Shown: one piece after another, positions 32,790 to 45,105 of the stretch | How the letters are laid out: each line of letters begins with the position of its first letter | How positions within the stretch are numbered: the stretch's first letter is position 1 | Origin: Homarus americanus | Lineage: Eukaryota; Arthropoda; Malacostraca; Decapoda; Nephropidae | Assembly (NCBI RefSeq): GCF_018991925.1 | Contig: NW_024744357.1 | Coordinates: 2,916,706-2,980,705 of the forward strand | Length of the DNA: 64,000 nt | Direction: 5' to 3' | The notes under the pieces: model-generated | Database searches by the model: none | Told to the model about the DNA's origin: nothing | The model's input: the letters and a program-made list of their open reading frames with translations, nothing else | Made by a program: the position numbers and the translations under genes

Positions 32790-35700
32790 ACAGGGAGGTA
32801 CTAGGAAGATATTGGAAGCATATTGTGTTGGTAGACCCTGCTGCTATATATGACCAAGTCCCAGGTTGATGATCTGACTTTCTGCCTCATTTACACACAA
32901 CTGCAGGGTCTCAATTGTTTCTCTTAATATTGACAACACAACAAATATGAACGTATTCACTCTTGATTTGTTCTATTCATTCTTTTTTATTCTCCTATGG
33001 CAGTTGAAATTAATACTGAAGCGGGACCTTCTCGGATGGGTCCCACTGGTCGGGAAGGTTGTGGACCCCCGGGCCGACCTTGATTATCATGAAGTTACTG
33101 GGGCCTCAACTGACGTCACCGCAGTTGCTGGGGGATCGTCTTTTTTCACACTTCATTTTTCCAACATTCGCGGACTGAGATCCAATTTTCTTCTGTGGAG
33201 CACCATCTATTAACCTCTTCCCCCGATCTCTTACTACTCTCCGAACTTCAACTGACCAAAGCAGCTTCACCCAAACCTTTTCAAGTCTCCAACTACAACC
33301 TTTATACCTACTTCCGTTCTAAGGGAGGTGTATGCGCCTACTTGAATACACGTACACCTATAGCCCGACTCACGGATCTTGAATCTCCCCTTTTTGTCGT
33401 CTGGCTCAAAATATCTCTACCTACTGTGACTATTTTTCTTTGTTTCCTATACTGTTCTCCCAACTCTACCAACTATTTCGAACTCTGACTATCTCACTTC
33501 TTGCCATGAGTCGTTACTATCCACACACCCCAACACCGAGATCCTCTACCTAGGGGATTTTAATGTACATCACAGAGAGTGGCTTGGCTCTGCAAGGGAT
33601 GACCCAGGTGGGGCTGAGGCACTCTCTCTTTCCTTACTTAATGATTTGGAACAAATAATCAAACACACTACACGCGTTCTTGATCGACACGATCAACTTG
33701 GTAACATTCTTGATATTTGTTTTACCTCTTACCCCTCACACTATCATACTCAATTTCTGCCCCCTTTGGGTCTTCTGATCACAATCTTATTTCTATTAAA
33801 TCAAACTGGGCACGACCCCCCCCCCCTAAACGTCAACTATGGCACTATCGGAGGGCAAGCTGGCAATCCTGGCAAGAAATCTTCACCGACTTTCCTTGGG
33901 ATAAATGTTACTTTTCCACTCGGGACGCCTCGATATGTGCTGACAGCATTGCTGGGGTTATACAGGGCGGTATGAGTGCATTTATCCCATCTTCTACCAA
34001 AACTTTCACTTTACAATCATGGTTTGATGCATTGTAAGCTATTCTTCGTAGGGCCAAGCGGAATTTTATAAAAAGAAAGACCGCTGTACTGACTAATTCT
34101 TCCTCTAGTATAAATCTTTCTGGTCCTTAACCAAAAACATCTGTAATAACTTCTGCACTCCTTCTGTCAATCTCTTTGGAACCTTATTCTCCTCTAATTC
34201 CACCTTAGACGATTCCCACTCTATCCTTCCTACCCTGGCTCCTCCTACTGAACCTATGCACTTTCCTATAATCTCCACTCTCAGGGTTGCCGGTGTGTTA
34301 TCCAGGTTGGAAGTGAGTAAGCCGCATGGACCGGACGGAATACCCCCTCGTGTTCTGAGGGAGTGTGTTGAAGCTCTGGCCCCTGTGCTTGCTAGCCTCT
34401 TTCGCCTTTGCCTCAAAACCCAAACTTTTCCTTCTTCTTGGAAGCATGCCTTGGTTCAGCCCATCCCGAAGAAGGGTGACCATTCTAACCCCTCTAACTA
34501 TCGCCCCATTACCCAAACTTCATCCCTCTCTTAAATTTTCGAAACGATCTTGGACTCTCATTTTCTGTCACCTTGAACGCCTTTCTCTTTTGTCGGATCA
34601 CCAGTATGGCTTTCGCCATGCGAGATCTACTGGTGATCTGCTCTCCTATTGCACCCATCTTTGGTCATCCTCTCTTAGGGATTATGGGGAAACTTTCATC
34701 GTGGCCCTCGACATCTCCAAAGCATTTGACAGGGTATGGCACAAATCTTTACTTTCTAAACTTCCCTCTTATGGTTTCCCTCCCCAACTTTGTTCTCTAA
34801 TTTCCTTGAGAACCGATCCGTGGCAGTTGATGTCGAGGGATCGATCTCTCGCTCTCTCTCTACCAATAGTGGTGTACCACAGGGCTGTGTACTTTCACCT
34901 ACTCTCTTCCTTCTTTTTATCAATGATTTACTTCACACAACAACTAATTCTATCCATTCTTACGCTGATGATTCTACTCTTCACTCTTCTTCACATTTTC
35001 CCCTTCCTCCTAACTCTCAAACTAGATCTGTTTCTAGAGCTGATATCATTACATCTATCAATGCGGATCTGTGCAGCATCTCCGAATGGGGAGGTAGAAA
35101 TTTGGTTAAATTCAAGAGAAATAAAACTCAGTATTTACCAATTACACTTTCCAAATTAGATGGCCTCTAACCAATGACATTTCAGGATGCTATCATTCTG
35201 CCAAATTCTCTTAATATGTCATGGAAGCCACACATTCTCAACATTACTAAAGCTGCCTCCCGAAAGCTGGCAATGCTGTACAGATGCCGTAGCTACTTCA
35301 CTCCTGAGCAGTTGGTCCAAGTATATAAGGGATTCATTCGTCCTAACTTGGAGTACTGCTCTCATATCTGGGGTGGCTCTTCTTCTGTCCAACTGTTAGA
35401 TAGGGTGGAATCAAAGGCATTTCGACTTATTAATTCTCTTCCTTTAGTTGATAATCTCTCTTCCCTTTCTCTTCACCACAATGTTGCTTCACTCTCTCTC
35501 TTTTACAGGTACTTTAACGGGCAATGTTCGGTGGATTTGGCATCCTGTGTAACCGCCGGCAAGGCCGTGGGCTCCTAACCACACGTCTTGCCCGCGGTGC
35601 CCACCGTTTCTCTGTGGCTGTCGGTCACACCCATTGTAGTCTGTGTTTCCATACTCATACAATGTCTCACTTTAAAAAGCTGGTTTTCCAGAATCTTCGC

Positions 35701-35823
35701 GGTGTAGATTAATATAACCTTTCCCTATTCTATTTTTAATCTCTTTCTATTTTTTTTCCGCCCCCAGGCCTCGTTGTGGGTCGATGACCTGAGCCCAGGT
35801 GGGCTGCTACCCGTAAAAAAAAA
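32790..35823 (+). mobile_element. Jockey-type (BS-like) LINE, near full length, defective
   Basis: Frame-broken ORF2 with both domains. Apurinic-like endonuclease: LHFSNIRGLRSN (about 33150), LYLGDFNVHHREW (about 33547-33582), SSDHNLIS (about 33773). Reverse transcriptase: PDGIPPRVLRE (about 34333), QYGFRHARSTGDLL (about 34600-34645), ALDISKAFDRVWH (34704-34742), NSGVPQGCVLSP (about 34866) and YADDST (about 34962). A C-terminal stretch has EYCSHIWGG (about 35351). At least six stops or frameshifts interrupt it. The 3' end is a poly-A run at 35814-35823. The satellite seen before the element resumes at 35824, so it inserted into that array. No ORF1 was recognised; the 5' boundary is approximate. 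Confidence 0.85.
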
Positions 35824-35862
35824 GTGATGGGTTGTAGGGGCTGGTGAGGTGACCAGGCAGGA
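35824..35862. repeat. Resumed G-rich satellite unit after the LINE
   Basis: GTGATGGGTTGTAGGGGCTG... plus a GTGACCAGG block, the same family as 30776-32755, directly after the LINE poly-A tail. Confidence 0.85.
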
Positions 35863-35936
35863 GAAAAATTATTTTAGTGGTTGTGGTAAAGTTGCTTCAG
35901 TCCCTCACTGACTCTCTCCTACTCTCTCGTGTGTGG

Positions 35937-36021
35937 AGAGAGAGAGAAGAAGAAGAGAGAGAACGAGAGAGAGAACGAGAGAGAGAGAGAGAGAGAGAGA
36001 GAACGAGAGAACGAGAGGGAG

Positions 36022-36052
<31 letters not shown>
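35937..36052. repeat. (GA)n-rich microsatellite with GAAC interruptions
   Basis: GA repeats broken by AGAACGAGAG and GAGCACGAG motifs. Confidence 0.93.
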
Positions 36053-36055
<3 letters not shown>

Positions 36056-36150
36056 ACAAGTAGGTAGTGGAGGAAATGTGGGAAGAAACCAGACAACAGT
36101 TATCTTATTGTATCCATGTGTGTGGGCGCATTATCTGCCAGCTTATAATG

Positions 36151-36600
<450 letters not shown>

Positions 36601-36604
36601 ACCA

Positions 36605-37085
36605 CACCTCACTCATATAACACCATCTGTGAGGGAATTACTACACCACGTGAGGCCCTTCATAACACCATCTGTGAGGAATTACTACACCACGTGAGGC
36701 CCCTCATAACACCATCTGTGAGGGAATTACTACACCACGTGAGGCCCCTCATAACACCATCTGTGAGGGAATTACTACACCACGTGAAGCCCCTCATAAC
36801 ACCATCTGTGAGGGAATTATTACACCACATGAGGCCCCTCATAACACCATCTGTGAGGGAATTACTACACCACGTGAGGCCCCTCATAACACAATCTGTG
36901 AGGGAATTACTACACCGCATGAGGCCCCTCATAACACCATCTGTGAGGGAATTACTACACCACGTGAGGCCCCTCCTAACACCATCTGGGAGGGAGTTAC
37001 TACCACGTGAGTCCCCTCCTAACACCATCTGGGAGGGGAGTTACTACACCACGTGAGTCCTCCTAACACCATCTGGGAGGTTACT
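36605..37085. repeat. 45 bp minisatellite with CACGTG
   Basis: About eleven units with ACCACGTGAGGCCCCTCATA, then ACACCATCTG, then GAGGGAATTACTAC. The unit is 15 codons long, giving an open frame with the repeat LLHHVRPLITPSVRE, which I regard as fortuitous. The same unit, diverged, appears at 59580-59730 and 63400-63464. Confidence 0.92.
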
Positions 37086-37189
37086 ACACTACGTTTTTGG
37101 CGTTCAACACCTACAATAATCTATATGTTCACTGTGTTCCTTTACCTTTCTCTAATGAAGGCTTTTGTTAAACCACCAATGTATGTAAT

Positions 37190-37259
37190 AAGTCATTTAT
37201 GTCCAATGTATATTTTCAGCCTTCGGGCTGCAGAACTTTCAATAAACCGTCAATTATCT
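37190..37259 (+). mobile_element. (AC)n-associated LINE, 3' terminal scrap (copy 2)
   Basis: Contains the family's terminal sequence TATATTTTCAGCCTTC(G/T)GGCTGC and TTTCAATAAACCGT...ATTAT, directly followed by the long (CA)n tract. Confidence 0.8.
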
Positions 37260-37845
<586 letters not shown>

Positions 37846-37848
37846 CTC

Positions 37849-38334
37849 TCTCCACATATCAAGAAGCGCTCAACACACTGACCCTTTCGACTCTCACTGA
37901 CCATCACCGACCTCATCTGCAAATTTGGTAGGCTTCTACACCATCCTCGACACCATCTCTCTTTTACAGAAGGATCCCCTGTCCGAGAATTGCTGTTCGA
38001 CACCACAACCGCATCCAGCCCATACGTGCACGAACTGATCGCTATAAGAACAGCCCAGTCCCAACCATTGTAAAAATTATCAATAACTTGTAATAAATCA
38101 GTGTATTCACTCCCAGTAAACACTGCTCCTTACACTGTCACTATGTTGAAATGAACTGTAGTTTGAGCTTTTCCACATCTAGTTATTATATGTCTTACTT
38201 GTGTCACTTATGTTACTTGCATATTATTTGTAATTCGTAACCCATTCCCCAAATATGTAACTGTATATTTTCAGCCTTCTGGCTGCCAAGCTCTTTCAAT
38301 AAACCGTTAATTATTAATTATTATTATTATTACG
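37849..38334 (+). mobile_element. (AC)n-associated LINE, 5'-truncated (copy 3)
   Basis: Starts CTCCACATATCAAGAAGCG, matching 58694 onwards in the longest copy. It runs through degenerate C-terminal codons and the 3' UTR to AATAAACCGTTAATTATTAA and an ATT tail. (CA)n lies on both sides (37260-37842 and 38335-38368). Confidence 0.88.
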
Positions 38335-38368
38335 CACACAAACACACACACACACACACACACACACA
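38335..38368. repeat. (CA)n microsatellite between two LINE fragments
   Basis: About 17 CA units joining the ATT tail of copy 3 to the truncated 5' edge of copy 4. Confidence 0.95.
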
Positions 38369-38370
38369 TC

Positions 38371-39039
38371 CTCTCCAGCTGGTGTAGTCTGACAAACTCC
38401 TGGGTGTAACTATAGACAACAAACTTGACTGGAAGGCCCATGTAAATAACACAGTCAAGGCAGCCTCATTCCGTCTCTACATGCTACGAAGACTTAGGTC
38501 ACTTGGGACACCCACGCCAGAGCTGAGGACCATCTACAACGCCTTTATTCTCCCCAAACTAACGTATGCGTCACCAGCCTGGTCGTCTTCTCTCAACTCC
38601 ACCCAACAACATCAGCTAGAGAAGGTACAGAAAAGGGCCTGCAGAATCATGCTCAGCGCAGAATACTCCGGCTACACCAACGCTCTCTCCACCCTGGAAA
38701 TGCCATCCCTCAGTGACCTCCACCACCAAGCACTGGAAAGGTTTGGCAGTGGACTACTGCACCACCCTCGTCATCGCCACCTCCTGCCACCTGCAGCCCC
38801 CCACCCAACTCGCGCAGTCCGCCACTACAACAAAATTCAGCCCATAAGAGCCCGCACCGATAGATATAAGAACAGCACCATCCCATCTATTGTTAAAATA
38901 ATAAACAACTCCTGATTTATGTACTGTACAGTCCTGTAAATGTATTCAATATACATTATATCATTATGTCTAAATCAAATATAAGTCTGTATATTTTCAA
39001 TACACCGGCTACGCTCTACTAATAAACCGTTTATTATTA

Positions 39040-39049
<10 letters not shown>
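38371..39049 (+). mobile_element. (AC)n-associated LINE, 5'-truncated (copy 4)
   Basis: Comprises the open C-terminal part of the ORF (to 38915), a 3' UTR and a terminal AATAAACCGTTTATTATTAT tail. Flanked by (CA)n at 38335-38368 and 39050-39095. Confidence 0.9.
38390..38915 (+). pseudogene. C-terminal part of the (AC)n-associated LINE reverse transcriptase
   Basis: Open from the truncation: LLGVTIDNKLDWKAHV (about 38392-38440), MLRRLRSLGTPTPELR (38481-38528), LPKLTYASPAWSSS (about 38550-38590), EKVQKRACRIML (about 38619-38655), IQPIRARTDRYK, then the stop at 38913-38915. This is the RT thumb and connection region of a non-LTR element. The catalytic fingers/palm lie upstream and are lost to 5' truncation. 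No frameshift is seen within the fragment, unlike the copy at 57.99 kb, so this insertion looks younger. It cannot be functional alone. Confidence 0.85.

Positions 39050-39095
<46 letters not shown>
39050..39095. repeat. (CA)n microsatellite between LINE copies 4 and 5
   Basis: About 23 CA units between the ATT tail of copy 4 and LINE sequence starting GTCACCATCAACCATACC at 39096. Confidence 0.95.
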
Positions 39096-39099
<4 letters not shown>

Positions 39100-39260
39100 C
39101 CATCAACCATACCAGGACCATGGTTTTACACATCAACCTCTCGTCCGACGTTGTCCCACCTCCCTCCATTACTTTAGGTCACAACACACTCCAGCTTGTA
39201 GACTCCACTAAGCTCCTCGGCATCACCATACAGTAGATAACGAAACTGGAAACAAACGCC
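39096..39260 (+). mobile_element. (AC)n-associated LINE, internal fragment (copy 5)
   Basis: Matches 58318-58470: VTINHTRTMVLHINLSSDVV-type coding sequence and ACTAAGCTCCTCGGCATCACC. It breaks off into the 32 bp repeat. Its 5' edge abuts (CA)n; its 3' end is missing. Confidence 0.85.
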
Positions 39261-39262
39261 AC

Positions 39263-39413
39263 ACACCTGCCTCACACTCACCAGAGGTTCTCCTACACCT
39301 GCCTCACACTCACCAGAGGTTCTCCTACACCTGCCTCACACTCACCAGAGGTTCTCCTACACCTGCCTCACACTCACCAGAGGTTCTCCTACACCTGCTT
39401 CACACTTACCTGA
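39263..39413. repeat. 32 bp minisatellite, about 4.7 copies
   Basis: Near-identical units carrying ACACCTGCCTCACACTCACC and AGAGGTTCTCCT. The last copy has diverged (CACACTTACC). Confidence 0.95.
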
Positions 39414-39577
39414 AATACACAGGTAAGTTTCATTAGCAACATTACACACGACTTATAATGTTGAAGAATTATTTATATATTTATGTTTCATATATAATTA
39501 TAAATAATAATTACAATAATAATAATAAAACTAAATAAAAAGAATAATTAAACATTATCTTACACAATAATACTATA

Positions 39578-39647
39578 AGGTGAGGTGAGGTGAGGTGAGG
39601 TGAGGTAAGGTGAGGTGAGGCGAGGTGAGGTGAGGTGAGGTGAGGTT
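39578..39647. repeat. (GGTGA)n pentanucleotide
   Basis: About 14 AGGTG units with one AGGTA and one AGGCG. The same motif family as 44092-45005. Confidence 0.95.
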
Positions 39648-39684
39648 ATGGGTGAGATAGTATATTTAAGTGTAGTAGAGAGGA

Positions 39685-41225
39685 AGAAGGTGAGTAGGGG
39701 AAGTAGGTCAGTAGAGGAAGTAGGTCAGTAAAGGAAGTAGGTTAGTAGAGGAAGACAGTCAGTAGACAGGAAGGCGATCAGTAGAAGATGTAGGCCAGTA
39801 AAGTATGTCAGTAGGTCAGTAGACAGGAAGTAGATCAATAGAGAAAGTAGGTCAGTAGGGGAAGTAGGTCAGTCGAGGAGGTACGTTAGTAGAGGAAGTA
39901 GGTTAGTAGAGGAAGTAGGTTAATAGAGAGGAAGTAGGTCAGTAAAAGAAGTAGGTCAGTAGAGGAAGTAGGTTAGTAGAGGAAGTAGGTCAGTAGAAGA
40001 TGGTCAGTTAAGGGAGTAGATCAGTAGAGGGAAGTAGGTCAGTAGAGGAAGTAGGTTAGTGGTGAGGAAGTAGGTCAGTAGAGAAGATAGGTCAGTTAAG
40101 GGGAAGTAGGTCAGTAGAGAGTAGGTCAGTAGAGTAGGTCCAGTAGAGGGGCAATAGGTCAGTAGCGAAGTTGGTCAGTAGAGTAGATCAGTAGAGGGGA
40201 AGTAGGTCGGTAGAAGTAGATCAGTAGAGGAGTGGGTCAGTAGAGGAGAAATAGATCAGTAGAGGGGAAAGTGGGTGTGAGAGATGAGTCAGTAGAGGAA
40301 GTAGGTCAGTGGGGAAGTAGGTCAGTAGAGGGAAGTGGGTCAGTAGAGGAAAGGGAAATGATCATTAGATCAGTGGGGGAAATGGGTCAGTGGGGAAGTA
40401 GGTCAGTAGAGAGTAGGTCAGTGAGGAAATGGAGTCCAGTAGAAGTAGGTCAGTAGAGGGAAGTGGGTCAGTGGGGGAGAGAGTAGATCAGTGGGAAAGT
40501 GGGTCCAGTGGGGAAGTAGGTCAGTGGGGGAAGTAGGTCCAGTAGAGGGGGGAGTAGGTCAGTAGAGAAGTAGATCAGTGGGGGAAAGTGGGTCAGTAGG
40601 GGAAGTAGGTCAGTGGGGGAAGTAGGTCAGTGGGGGAAGTAGGTCAGTAGAAGTAGATCCAATGCACAGGGAAGTGGGTCAGTAGAGGAAAGTAGATCAG
40701 TAGAGGGAAAGTAGATCAGTAAGTAGGTGTGGGGAAGTAGGTCAGTAGAGGGAAGTAGGTCAATGGGGAAGTAGGTCCAGTAGAGGGGAAGTAGGTCAGT
40801 GAGAGAAGTTGATCAGTAGGGGAAGTAGGTCAGTAGAGAGAAATGGGTCAGTGGTGGGAAGCAGGTCCAGTAGAGGGGAAGTAGGTCAGTGGGGGAAGTA
40901 GGTCAGTAGAGGGGAAGTAGATCAGTAGTGGGGAAGTAGATCCAGTGGGGAAGTAGGTCAGTGGGGGAAAGTAGGTCAGTAGTGGGGGAAGTAGGTCCAG
41001 TAGAGGGAAATAGGTCAGTGGGGGAGAGTAGGTCAGTAGAGGGAAGTAGGTCAGTAGAGGAAGTAGATCAGTAGAGGGAAGTAGGTCAGTAGAGGAAGTA
41101 GGTCAGTAGAGGGAAGTAGGTTGATGGGGAAGTAGGTCAGTGGGGGAAGTAGGTCAGTAGAGAAGTTGATCAGTAGAGTAGGTCAGTAGAGGGAAGTAGG
41201 TCAGTAAGTAGGTCCGGTAGAGATC
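39685..41225. repeat. 17-18 bp satellite (GTAGGTCAGTAGAGGAA core)
   Basis: About 90 units over 1.5 kb with GG(T/A)CAGTAG or CAGTGGGG variants and many indels. No coding potential. Confidence 0.95.
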
Positions 41226-41243
41226 ACGAGTCATTATTCCAGA

Positions 41244-41650
<407 letters not shown>

Positions 41651-41670
41651 CTTAAATTATACTCTTACCT

Positions 41671-41761
41671 AAAGAGGGAGGAGGAGGAGGAGGAGGAGGA
41701 GGAGACCATAAATATAGGTCAAGGAGCGGTGACGTAAAGCTCCTCCTCTTTCACTAACGAC

Positions 41762-41810
<49 letters not shown>
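41671..41810. repeat. (GGA)n and (CT)n microsatellites
   Basis: (GGA)n at 41671-41703 and (CT)n at 41766-41810, separated by about 60 bp of unique sequence. Confidence 0.95.
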
Positions 41811-41829
41811 AACCTAAGCTATGGCTAAT

Positions 41830-44085
41830 CTAACATAACCCAGCACAACACACCCCAATACACCCCAACACAGCACACACCACAACACACCCTAACAAAC
41901 CACAACACACCCCAACACACAACACACCCCAACATACCACAACACACCCTAACAAACCACAACACACCCAACACACCCAACACACCACAACACACCACAC
42001 ACCACACACCCAACGCACCACAACACCCTAACACAACCACCCCAACACCACAACACACCACAACACACCCCAACACACAACACACCCCAACACACCTAAC
42101 ACACCAACACACCCCAACACACCCCAACACACCACAACACACCCCAATACAGCACACCCCAACACACCCCAACACACGACCAACACACAACACACCCCAA
42201 CACACCCAATACAGCACACACCCCAACACACCCCAACACACCCTAACAAACCACAACCAACCACCCTAACACACAACACACACCAACACACCACAACACA
42301 CCCTGACACACCCCAACACACCCTAACAAACCACAACAAACCCCAACACAACACACCCCAACACACCCAACACACCCCAACACAACACACAATACAGCAC
42401 ACACCCCAACACACCCCAACCCACCACACCCAACACACCTAACACACAACACACCCCAACACACCCCAACACACCCTAACAAACCACAACAAACAACACC
42501 ACACACCCCAACACACCCCAACACACCCCAATACACCCACACACCCCAAACACACCCCAACACACCACAACACACAACACACCCCAACACACCCACCACA
42601 CAACACTAACACACAACACACCCCAACACACCACAACACACCCTAACAAACCACAACAAACCCCACCACAACACACCCTAACAAACCACAACACACCCCA
42701 ACACACCCCAACACAACACACAACACACCCACAACACACCACAACACCCTAACAAACCACAACACCCAACACACAACACACCCCAACACACCCCAACACA
42801 CAACACACAACACACACCCTAACACACCCCAACACACCCTAACAAACCACACCCCAACACAACACAATACAACACACACCCAACACACCACACACACAAC
42901 ACACCCCAACACACCCCACCAACCCAACACACCCCAACACCCCTACCACACCCCAACACACCACACACAACACACCCCAACACACCCAACACACCAACAC
43001 ACCACACACCCCAACACACCCCAACACACCCTAACACCCCAACACACCCTAACAAACCACAACACCCACCACAACACACCCCAACACACTAACACACCCC
43101 AACACACAATACACAACACAACCACACACCCCAACACACACCCCAACACACCCACACCCTAACACACCACACACACCACAACCCAACACACCACACCCCA
43201 ACACACAACACACCCCCAACACACCCTAACACACCACAACACACAACACACCCCAACACACCACACAACACACCCCAACACACAACACACCCAACACCAA
43301 CACACCACACACACCCTAACACACCACAACACACACAACACACACCACAACACACAACACACCCAACACACAACACACCCAACACACAACACACCCCAAC
43401 ACCCCAAACACACACAACACAACCCATCACACCAACAAACCCCAACACACCACAACACACCCCTAACACACCACAACACACCCCAACACATCCTGACACA
43501 CCCCAACACACAACACACCCCAAACACACCCAACACACCACACACTCCTACAACACAACACACACCCACACAGCACACACACCAACACACCACAACACAC
43601 CCTATCACACCCCAACACACAACACACCCCAACACACACACCACACAACACACCCTAACACACAATAACACACCACACAAACACAACACACCCACAACAC
43701 ACACAACACCAACACAACACACCCTAACACACACCCTAACAAACCACAACACACACAACACACCCAACACACTCCTAACACACTTCCAACACACCCAACA
43801 CACCACAACACACACAACACACCGAACACACACTACCAACACACCACAACACACACACACACCCCAACACACTACACACACAACACAAACACAACACACA
43901 ACACACCCAAACACACCACAACACACTATCACACCTAACACACCCTAACACACACTACAACACACCAACACACCCCCAACACACCCAACACACCCTAAAA
44001 CACACACACCCCAACATACCCTCACACACCCTAAAACACAACACACCCCAACACACCCTAACACACCACAACACACCACAACGCA
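41830..44085. repeat. AACAC/ACACACCCC satellite, about 2.25 kb
   Basis: Units built from AACACACCCC, AACACACCAC and AACACACCCTAACAAACCAC, giving 10-30 bp periods. The complementary strand has repeated TTGGGGTGTG with quadruplex potential. It is mostly free of TA-containing stops, so long minus-strand Cys/Val/Gly frames arise; these are not genes. Confidence 0.95.
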
Positions 44086-44091
44086 CCCCAA

Positions 44092-45005
44092 AGGTGAGGG
44101 GAGGTAAGGTAAGGTGTAAGGTAAGGTAAGGTAAGGTGGAGGTGAGGTGGAGGTAAGGGTAAGGTGACGGTAAGGTAAGGTGAGGTGGAGGTGAGGTGGA
44201 GGTGAGGGAGGTGAGGTAAGGTAAGGTAGGGGGGTAAGGAGGTGGAGGTAAGGTGAAGGTGAGGAGGTGAGGGTGAGGTAAGGTGAGGTGAGGTGGAGGT
44301 AAGGTGAAGGTGAGGTAAGGTAAGGTAAGGAAAGGTAGGTGAGGAGGTGAGGTGAGGGAGGAAGGTAAGGTGAGGTAAGGAAGGTAAGAAAAAGGTAAGG
44401 TAAGGTGAGGTGAGGTAAGGTAAGGTGAGGTAAGGTGAGGTAAGGTGAGGGAGGTAAGGTGTAAGGTGAGGTAAGGTGAGGTGAGGTGAGGTGAGTAAGG
44501 TAAGGTGAGTGAAGGTAAGGTAGGAGGTGGAGGGGAGGTGAGTGAGTGAGTGAGGTGAGGTAAGGTGAGGTAAGGTAAGGTGGAGGTAAAGTGGAGGTGA
44601 GGTGAGTAAGGTGGGCAGGAGGAGGTGAGGTGAGGTAAGGTATGGTGAGGTAAGGTGAGGAGAGGTGATGTGAGGGTAAGGTAAGGTAAGGTGACGTAAG
44701 GTAGAGGTAAGGTGACGTAAGGTGGGAGAGGTGAGGTGGAGGGGGAAGGTGGAGGTGAGGTAAGGTGAGTGGAGTTGAGTTGAGTTGAGTGAGGTGAGGT
44801 GAAGGGAGGTAAGGTAAGGTGAAGCAAGGTGAGGTGAGGTAAAGTGGAGGGGAGGTGAGGTAAGGTAAGGTGAGGTGAGGTGAGGTAAGGTGGAGGTGAG
44901 GTAAGGTGAGGTGAGGTAAGGTGAGGGGTGAGGTGGAGGTGAGGTAAGGTGGAAGGTGAGGTGGAGGAGAGGTGAGGTGAGGTGAGGTGAGGTGAGGCAA
45001 GGCAA
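44092..45005. repeat. (GGTRA)n pentanucleotide array (AGGTAAGGTGAGG)
   Basis: About 0.9 kb of GGTAA and GGTGA units with GGAGG variants. Two pieces of GAGTTGAGTTGAG occur near 44770. Confidence 0.97.
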
Positions 45006-45105
45006 GGGCGTGGTGCCGCTGCTCAAATGTCTCTACCTATCCTTGTCCCACCACGAAATGTTACTGTACTTGTTCTTGCACTGTGTTACGTCACACCGCG
45101 GCACG

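Noticed and set aside
41830..44085. Telomere or subtelomere based on CCCTAAC words
   Set aside because: CCCTAAC appears only as scattered variants in an AACAC/CCCC satellite; no tandem TTAGG or TTAGGG array is present.
41825..45026. Long Cys/Gly/Val and Ser/Pro/Leu/Thr minus-strand frames
   Set aside because: They span the AACAC and GGTRA arrays in multiple phases; stop-free simple repeats.
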